Below, piece by piece: positions 56,745 through 64,000 of a DNA stretch of 64,000 nucleotides. Made by a program: the position numbers and the translations under genes. The notes below the pieces were generated by a model. It searched no databases. It was not told where the DNA came from and was given only the letters and a program-made list of their open reading frames with translations. Source of the stretch: Sabellastarte sp. h YS-2021 (Eukaryota > Annelida > Polychaeta > Sabellida > Sabellidae); contig OZ024936.1 of NCBI GenBank assembly GCA_964017235.1, positions 59,633,028-59,697,027 of the forward strand. Direction: 5' to 3'. Positions within the stretch are counted from its first letter, which is position 1. Every line of letters begins with the position of its first letter.

Positions 56745-56941
56745 TTATGTCACGCCCAGTACCTTTCAATTGGTTAAATTGTCGTAGGTAGTTTGAAGGG
56801 TGGAGGAAACAAGTACATACAGTATGTCAAGATATTGTAAAGCAACGTAAAGTAACCAGCTTTATTACTTGAAGTCTGGCCAGTAATCGAACTCCCATCA
56901 CAGAGGTGGGAGGCGAGTGTGTTACCACTGCACCACTATGG
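56745..56941 (-). repeat. tRNA-derived SINE, family 1, diverged
   Basis: It shares GGAGGAAACAAGTACATACA and the head region CACTCGCCTCCCACCTCTG with the other family-1 copies. Confidence 0.7.
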
Positions 56942-57207
56942 GAAGAAAATTATAGTTAGTGAAGTGATAACTGGGAATGTCTCATATATAGTTGTAAGGG
57001 GAAACCTAAAAAGAATAACCCAAGAAAATGAAAAGTTCACCTCCTGATCAGCAGAAAGGCAAATTTCTAGTACATGCCAGAAGCTTCAGAGGATACAAAA
57101 TCGGTGTGTCCAAGTAAGTCCCTGCACTGATCAGTGAGCAGTGACAGGCACAGTTGTCTTTACTCTGCAATTTGAAAAAAATACACATGAGAAACAAGTA
57201 CATCTAT

Positions 57208-57415
57208 TTATTTTTGCTATTTTACGTCACACCTAGTTCCTCTGTATCTTTAAAATTCTGATGGCACTTGAAATGATAGAAGAAACCAATTTACACTATT
57301 CAAAGTTCTGTACTGTAAACCTTTAGCAAACAGCTAACATCAACTCGTTTTCCCCATTTGAGAGCCGTGTCGGGAATGAGAGTCTATTCTCAGAGGTGGG
57401 AGCTGAGTTACCCTG
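57208..57415 (-). repeat. tRNA-derived SINE, family 1, strongly diverged
   Basis: It keeps the order of family-1 landmarks (TTTTACGTCAC, TTCTGTACTGTAAAC, CAGAGGTGGGA) with many changes. Confidence 0.55.
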
Positions 57416-58409
57416 CTCCGACATGAGATAATATGAACATCTCTAAGACAAAATAAACTTTTCCATAATTGGTATAGACAACAAAGAGATTGTGTTGTTA
57501 GGGCTTGTTCAGGGTGTTCTGTATTGCAATATCAATATGTATTCAAATTATTGTAAATGATCTTGTATTTATTCTTTAGTATAGACTTCACTTATCAAGT
57601 TAAAAACTGAAAAAGTGACCAATGCCTGAAAATATTTCAGTGAGGCCCAAAAGGGCAGACATTTTCAATATTTTCCGGTAATGGCTTTTTTTAGAAGTCT
57701 GGGTGAGGAAACCCTTCTACATATCCTATTTGATGCCGGATCCCAAGATATATGATACTTTATCCCAAAATTCTATAACTTGTGTACTAACATGTAAATA
57801 AAATTGCCTCAAGGTGTTTCACTGTCTTCATATGTAGCATGTGTAAATCAGTTGTCATCACAGAGACGGGGTTCAAATCCACTTTCATCTTTGACCTCTG
57901 ACCTCTTGGGTTCACACCTCAATGACCTTGGGTTTCGACATCCCCTCAAAACTGTCTATATTAGGCTTTCAACTTTTATAGCACCATCTTGCTGGTCAGG
58001 GTTTGAATCTTCTCTGTCCCAGTTAACTGCATTAATTAGCCTCCAATTGTCATAAAGAGAAAGTATCCAGTACTGATTAGTATTGGGCATATCAGCCAGT
58101 AGTGAAAATCTACAAGTGGATTTTACATGGTAGTGTAGGTGTAAAAATGACCTGCTACATAAAGTGACACCACCCCTTTATCCCCCACCCCCCTGCATGT
58201 ACATTTTAGTTAGCGTGTGACAGTTTGTGGCACGTCGTTTCAAACATTTAAGAAGTCTGCCATGTGTTAAAAATGATGTCCATGTTTTGTCGGATGCATC
58301 TTACGTAAACCCGAACATCAACTTACACTTATTGCAACAAGCCAATACTACTTAAACTACACCATTTAAACTATATCACTGCTTGTTGATAACAATTAAT
58401 AAAGATTAA

Positions 58410-58871
58410 TTACCTCCGCCAAGGAGATTATGTTTTCGCCTGGGTTTGCCAGTCCGTCTGTTTCTTTGTGAACAAGATAACTAAAAAAAATTATTGACGG
58501 TTTTGGTAAAATTTTCAGAATATGTCCGAAATGGTAAAAGGAAGAAGTGCGTAGATTTTGGGAGTGATCCGGATCTTCTGGATCCATGAAATGTAATTTT
58601 TAAAGACAGATAACTAAAAAAGTTATGGACGGATTTTGATGAAATTTTCAGGATACGTCCTAAATGGGACAAGAAACGGGTGATTAGAATTTGGGAGTGA
58701 TCTGGATCACTGTCTGGATCCATGAAAAATAAATTGGGAGTGATCCGGATCACTATCAGCAAAAATATGAAATAGAGGGGGGGGAAAAAGCTATCATCAG
58801 TGCTAATGGTAGGTTTTGAAAGTCCAGGAATTGAGCTCCCGTGGCGGAGGTCTGCGCTGACCGAGTGCTCT
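58410..58871. mobile_element. Inverted-end dispersed element (CCTCCGCCAAGGAG / GGCGGAGGTCTGCGC)
   Basis: CCTCCGCCAAGGAG at the left pairs with GTGGCGGAGG at the right. The interior carries repeated TGATCCGGATC and TCTGGATCCATGAAA blocks. From memory, elements with these ends are common in many marine animal genomes. ORFs across it (minus strand) are not genes. Confidence 0.7.
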
Positions 58872-59898
58872 TTTTGAAATATTTTATCAGCAAAACAATC
58901 ATTTTTAAATATTTTTCCTTACAGTTTCTGTAATAGAATAGCAAATAAACAAATAAGTATATAGTAGCATATGAAAATATGGTGTCAAAAACTGGGTGAA
59001 AATGAAACCATAAAGCTAGAGGAATTGTGGACTCCTGCTGAAAAATTCACTTGAAAACTTAGTAGTAATAAACAGTTTAGTCTTTCTAATTTTGCACACA
59101 GTGTGCAGATGGTTCTACTAATAGTGCAGTATTATTAATCTTTAAATTTAAATTGCCTATTATTCCAAGCCCTGGGTATATCAGTCCACAAGACCTCCAC
59201 ATTGTGAAAGGTATGTGGGAATGATAACGCTTAGCTTTGACATGTGGCTCATATAAATTTAAGAATTTTTGGTCATATTTGGAGCTTGTTAGATGCAGTT
59301 TGACATATGTTAGTTATTTATTTCTGTTCTATCTGTAGCCCGCAAGTTTGAAAAAAAAAACATTTTTAGTACTTAACTAATAAAACCCATTTTGAATGCT
59401 ACGATAGTGGTAAGGGATTCAGTCCTGAATGCAGAAGTAAAAGTTCTTGTTTCTGTGTTTTTTTATTATTGTAAATAAGTCCAAAGAAAGCTAAGTATTA
59501 ACATGAGTAACAAAAATGGCAAATACACTATACTCAGTCCATAGTGCGACAATAACACTCAGTTCTCAACTATCAACACATCTGATATAAATAACACATT
59601 GTCTTTGTGTGTCATTCAGGAATTTAAAAACTGGGTCTTTAACATAGGTCAGATTTACAACAACCATTGTTTCAAGCCAGGAATTATATGATGTTACTTG
59701 AAAACACCGAGTAAACCAACCAATGGCTTATTAATTCTAATTATTAATTGTTACTCTTTGGGGTAACTGTGCCCACTCATGCCAATAGTTTGTGGTTAAT
59801 TGGTCAGCATCTTGACCAACTGCCCTGCACTGATTTTTTCCACTGACTAACATTATCCAAAGTGTTTTCACACACCTTTCAAAAATAGGTCATATCAG

Positions 59899-60083
59899 GG
59901 GCCGTATTCTACAACAATACCTAGATAAGGCTACCATATAGATCTAAGTAAGGGAAGGATATTTCACTTAAGTTTTCCTTGCACTTGTACTCAACAAACA
60001 AAAGTTAGGAATGTTCAGTTTCATCATTTCTTACTTGAAATCTAAGTTAGAAATGATCTAAGTATTGTTGTTGAATAAGGCTC
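59899..60083. mobile_element. Short MITE with GGGCCGTATTC ends
   Basis: GGGCCGTATTCTACAACAAT at the left pairs with ATTGTTGTTGAATAAGGCTC at the right. The flanks are CAG and AAG, so the duplication is imperfect. It is a relative of the elements at 49294 and 52892. Confidence 0.7.
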
Positions 60084-60189
60084 AAGGAAAGGTGTTCAGT
60101 GTATACCACTAGCCAGACGTTGTGCCATGGCAACACATATGAAGGCCAAATTTATCAACCACTTGGTCACTAAGAACTTACTAAGCACG

Positions 60190-60340
60190 AGCTCTACCGA
60201 GGCTCATGCTTTCTAGAGATCCTTATTTTTGTGTCGCCGGACTTTCATCAATTCCAGTGCATTACTCCTATCTCTGAAGGATATGCAGATCGAGCACTTA
60301 GACTGAAACACTTTTTGCCCTTGTTTTACCATGTAACTGC
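60190..60340 (+). repeat. Dispersed repeat related to 6390-6640, without the 5S-like part
   Basis: It shares TTCTAGAGATC and GACTTTCAT on one side and GACTGAAAC with a TTTTGCC segment on the other. It lacks the 5S-like segment present in the other copy. Confidence 0.6.
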
Positions 60341-60659
60341 TGACATTTTATGACAAAGTCAATAAATTGCAACAAAACTGAAAGTCTGAAATATGCCAAT
60401 AGATGAGACACTACCAATATGTGTACTGAAAATCAATACACAAATTTAGCTTCTTCATTTAAAAGCCCAACCCCTATACATTCCATAATATATGCATATG
60501 AAGAAGCATATTAAAATACAACATCTGAGAAATATATATTCACTTATTTCTTAGCAAAAGGACATTCACTCATTCACTCAGATTCTAGATATATAGTGTA
60601 AAACATTACAGACTACAATAAAAGGTTAAATCTTACAAAACCTACGCAATAATGTAAAC

Positions 60660-60845
60660 TTGCTCCAAGTCATTGTATTTCTTATTCCACCAAATCTGAT
60701 ATATATAGAATCATTATGAATCCATTCAGATGGTGGGAATCCTATTGTCCGATGAAATACAACTTTTGTCAGAACCAAATTCTTGAAAAAAGTCATTGAG
60801 TCCTCATATAATACCTAAGACAAAGGACTTGAGGAATGTCTACAA
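60660..60845 (+). repeat. Dispersed repeat, copy 2
   Basis: It is the partner of 10380-10570; both end in TCCTCATATAATACCTAAGA followed by CTTGAGGAA. Confidence 0.6.
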
Positions 60846-60905
60846 TAATGTAATGCACATCAAATTTGTTTCATGGTGTTAACGCTATTCAATATGTAGT
60901 TGTTA

Positions 60906-61637
60906 CTTGCCGTTTTGAAACCTTTGGCCGTTTCGAAAAGACCATGGCTTTTTCGAAACGGGCAAATAAATCTGATGGCCCTTTCAAAATCATCTAACTG
61001 GTCTTAACCATGTAGTGTTTTCATTACTGTTTTAAAGTAGATGACCTCAATTGCTATGATTTTGTAGTGGCACTAATATATAATTACTGGTATACTTTTT
61101 ATGATCTTTATCATACAATGCTGATGTCCAGCTTTAAAAAGCTCTACAATTGAAGGTGTGGTAAAGGCAGTCTTAATCCTACCCAGTTTATTCTTTGCTA
61201 TAGTTATAGGTATTTTCTGTGATTTTCTAATACCAGGGGAAATCCAATCCAGTAATTACTTTAAGAGTTATTAACAAATCACCATTATAAGGCATAACAA
61301 CTTTTAAGAAGACACAGGGTCGGGGGAATCCATTCCTTTCAAATGACTAGTTTTGAGGTGTAAATGTTGATTGCACTTGATTTCTATTATTCTATGGTCA
61401 AAGGTGAATCACATATTCAGGGCCCAATTAAAGACCATAGTTTAACTGTCACTGCTGAAGTCACTAATTGCCTGCTTATTAAATAATTTCTAGTCAAAGG
61501 GCCCTATTAAAGATCATAGCTTGAGTTACTCTGTTCAGTTAGGTTTTAAAATGGCCAAGCCGTTTTGGAACCAAGTGAAGTTTTCAAACGGCAAAATTAT
61601 TTCGAAAGGGCCATTGGCCATTTTGAAATGGGCAAGA
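60906..61637. mobile_element. Candidate inverted-repeat element with TTTCGAAA motifs
   Basis: CTTGCCGTTTTGAAAC...TGGCCGTTTCGAAA at the left pairs loosely with TTTCGAAAGGGCCATTGGCC...TTTTGAAATGGGCAAG at the right. Two internal blocks (AATTAAAGACCATAG and TATTAAAGATCATAG) repeat each other. No ORF is present. Confidence 0.5.
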
Positions 61638-61795
61638 ACATAGTTAATAAAACTCTCTGTAAGACTTTCCTCAACAATTGTTACAGCTTTACCATTGAGC
61701 CAAACTGTTTTACAATTGATATATATTACTAAAGCTTAGTGTCAAGGAATACGTCTTTCTGTTTTCAAATCTTACTGGACATATAGATTCTCTAC

Positions 61796-62862
61796 TCAGG
61801 AGATATCTTCATAAGTGGGTGATTCATTTCCATTGAGATTTACATTTGTTTCTGAAATATCCTTCTTCTGGAAAATCTGAAATAGAAATTCATGTTTAAG
61901 CAACCAGTGAAAGAAATGCGCCATTTATAGCGGATAGTTAAACCACAGGTACGGGTGAGTGATAAAAAGTCAAACTTAGTATTTTCCTTTGAGTTAAACA
62001 GCCACAGTGTCATATTGGGACAGGGCCTCAGTAGGGTGGAAATTGCACGAAGGTGACAGCCTGTGATCACGTGCCAAACTAGCTAACCACTGGGCCACTG
62101 AGGACCTCCACAGGACAGAGATTATTTATAAGTTGAAAATAAGTAAATATGTTACCAAACTTTTAATGTCCTATCGATCCCACACCCATTTTAATTTTAA
62201 ATTTCATCCCACATTTTAAAATCAATATATCTGTGTTTTGTTGCAATATGTATAGCTGAAAAACTAAGGAAACCTGAATAGATCAAATTGAAGAGCCATT
62301 TTTATTGTAATTTCCTAATTACAAGACGATGATATATCGTAATTATCAGATTGTGATAATTGTGATGAAATGATAGATAAATCTTGTACTAAAATGATTA
62401 TCTTAGTTTTTCATGTATCCAAAGGATTAGTATCAAAATATGTAGATTTAGCAAGTACTAATTACTGCTGACTACTAATAACAAGGCAGTATTATCTTGT
62501 AATTACTAGATAGCCCTATGTCTAAATTAGAAGTTATATGCAACTGTATGATTTAATTTGTTTATTACTCGAAACATAGAAAACATTTTACATTGGCCCT
62601 ACATGAGCTTCAGCAAAATTCTTTTTACCATATGCTACAAAACTTTACTTGGAGTAAGCTTTTCTTAAGAGGACCATGTGTGTATAATTACCTTGCCATC
62701 TGGTTTTCTCACGTTTAAATCTTCATACTGTGGGACTGGTTCCTGTGAACATCTACCCTTCAAATCTTCATAAACCTTCCCACTGGCATCAGTAACAGCA
62801 ACATTGTCATATACGTTTGAAGTTGATGACTTCTTGCATTCTTTTTGTTCTTTGCACTCCAT
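61796..62862 (-). CDS. Last two exons of a gene with a tyrosine-motif tail
   Basis: Exon 62692-62862 (171 bp, phase 0) follows a TATCTTTAG acceptor and ends in a GTAATT donor. Exon 61796-61867 (72 bp) follows a TTTTCCAG acceptor and ends at TGA. Together they code 80 residues with four tyrosine motifs: VYDNV, VYEDL, QYEDL and TYEDIS (the last at the C-terminus). Such YxxL/I/V motifs recall cytoplasmic tails of signalling or phagocytic receptors that bind SH2 domains or adaptors. No membrane segment or ectodomain is in the window; it would lie to the right on the minus strand. A stop directly precedes the ATG-like codon in frame, so a short 80-residue protein starting there is the alternative. 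Confidence 0.6.
61966..62107 (-). repeat. tRNA-derived SINE, family 2, diverged
   Basis: The head CAGTGGCCCAGTGGTTAGCT at about 62104 is well kept. It lies in the intron between the two tyrosine-tail exons. Confidence 0.7.
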
Positions 62863-63104
62863 CTAAAGATACAAATGCTTATGTTATTTTTTGTGGTTGT
62901 GCTATTTTTAAGGAAAACACTTCATATTTGTACGTGGGCCCCGGGGATGGCCAGTCATATAAAGGGGTGGTTTTAAATGGTGGTTTTAACCTGGTAAACC
63001 CGTCCTAGTCAATACTGGTCAGCTGAACAAAACTTTTTATTTTTTATTTACTTGAAAACTACGGATCCCAGGAAGAGACATAGAACTGTTTTCCTGGTCC
63101 TTTT

Positions 63105-63424
63105 CTCTCGTTACCACGAGATAGTAAGTCGTTCCCACAAGATAGGAAGTCATTACCACAAGATAGAAAGCTGTTACCACAAGATACAAAGTTGTTCGCA
63201 CAAGTTAGCAAGCCGTTACCATGTTAGCAAGTTGTTACCACAAGATAGAAAGTCGTTACCACAAGATACTAAGTCATTCCCACAAGTTAGCAAGTTGTTG
63301 CCACAAGTTAGCAGGTTGTTACCACAAGTTAGCAAGTCGTTCCCACAAGATAGTAAGTTGGTCACACAAGTTAGAAAGTCATTCCCACAAGATAGAAAGT
63401 CGTTCCCACAAGATACTAAGTCAG
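63105..63424. repeat. Minisatellite of about 21-bp units
   Basis: About fifteen units of the type GTTACCACAAGATAGAAAGTC vary mainly at GTTACC/GTTCCC and GATAG/GTTAG. The 129-residue ORF reading through it is a repeat translation. Confidence 0.9.
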
Positions 63425-64000
63425 AGGTTTGCACTCTCTGAGTGTTTTTCCAGTTATATTTTAGTGTGTTGTATTTAAATCATTACTTGGAAGATAGATT
63501 TTTAAATTTTTTCATGTACATCTCAGCAGTTGGTGTCTGTTCTTTTGGACAATAACTTATCTTCTCTTGAGTTTCACAAAAAAGGCTTTATTAAAGTTAG
63601 GTAAGGCTGGGGCCCATTAAGCATTAATTAAGGATGATGTGGTACAAAGGGTTTTCCTGCTCATTAACGTCTCAAAGTCAGAGTTGTTGTTTTACGTCCT
63701 GTTCAACTACCAGGGTCCTATTGGGACAGGTCCTCAGCATTGTCACTTGTGGGAGTCGAAAACCCACACGAAGGTGATAGCCTGCGATTAGATGCCAAAC
63801 TTGCTAACCCACTAGGCACACTGAGGACCCCACTGATGTCTGACTTACAGGTTGCATACAGGGGTTGATGCAAGTCTAATTACAATGACCATTGAACCTG
63901 TGATAGTTGGGAAATCTCGGTCACTATGTTGTTTGCATATTGGATATTTATGTACTGAGCCCTCAACTCTGTGGTGTCGGGTTTGAATCACGCCAATGGC
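63424..64000. repeat. Long direct repeat, copy 2
   Basis: It is the partner of 55640-56170. It begins GAGGTTTGCACTCTCTGAGT, which resembles the end motif of the element at 58410-58871. Confidence 0.9.
63671..63829 (-). repeat. tRNA-derived SINE, family 2, near full length
   Basis: The head TGTGCCTAGTGGGTTAGCAA (A box) is followed by GTGGGTTTTCGACTCCCAC (B box with an extra base). The tail is GTAAAACAACAACTCTGACT. It is the most complete family-2 copy here. Confidence 0.85.

Larger units (their letters stand above)
56003..58409. other. Intergenic sequence with degraded SINEs
   Basis: No gene is supported. Two family-1 SINE relics are listed separately; the remainder has no recognised feature. 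Confidence 0.5.

Noticed and set aside
63052-63441. 129-residue protein rich in SFPQD repeats
   Set aside because: It is a translation of a 21-bp minisatellite; the opposite strand is equally open.

Overview
This is eukaryotic genomic DNA, AT-rich and intron-rich, from a marine invertebrate. I infer a mollusc or other lophotrochozoan from the mix of tRNA-derived SINEs, a DIRS-type retrotransposon, a Ty3/Gypsy element, transposons carrying tandem-repeat cores, and an expanded organic-anion transporter family. No species marker is visible, so this placement is an inference. Host genes occupy a small part of the window and repeats most of the rest.

Layout. 1-2303 (+): 3' part of a tyrosine-recombinase (DIRS/Ngaro-type) retrotransposon with RT, RNase H and YR. 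7073-13737 (-): first five coding exons of an OATP/SLCO transporter (copy B); exons 6-10 were not found to the left. 17.0-19.45 kb: a roughly 165-170-bp satellite array between inverted terminal motifs. 19896-28370 (-): a complete ten-exon OATP/SLCO gene (copy A, 705 codons plus stop) whose splice phases all agree; exons 1-5 have exactly the same lengths as in copy B. 29137-34013: a SINE split in two by a 4.7-kb TA-flanked inverted-repeat transposon, which holds further repeats. 35695-48695 (-): a 13-kb Ty3/Gypsy-type LTR retrotransposon. 49.3-61.6 kb: several inverted-repeat transposons, one inside another inside a tandem repeat, plus SINEs. 61796-62862 (-): two exons encoding a tail with four tyrosine motifs. 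63.1-64 kb: a 21-bp minisatellite and a duplicated repeat block.

The most unusual item is the LTR element. It has identical-length 197-bp LTRs with TG/CA ends, a primer-binding site matching the 3' end of a leucine tRNA, and a polypurine tract. Its gag begins with a helix-hairpin-helix-like segment. Gag and pol are separated by what looks like a programmed -1 frameshift site: slippery heptamer TTTAAAC, five-base spacer, ten-pair stem. A third ORF lies downstream of integrase behind a good splice acceptor, where errantiviruses and retroviruses carry env. It encodes an Arg/Ser-rich and possibly zinc-binding region followed by a TatD-family metal-dependent nuclease domain. This copy is dead: gag is frameshifted, pol has an in-frame TGA, integrase carries a SINE with 14-bp target duplications, and ORF3 has at least two frame changes. 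I cannot say from sequence alone whether TatD-bearing Gypsy elements have been described before.

The two transporter genes probably arose by tandem duplication and act as plasma-membrane uptake carriers for organic anions. All other protein-like ORFs in the repeats are remnants of mobile elements or translations of tandem repeats.
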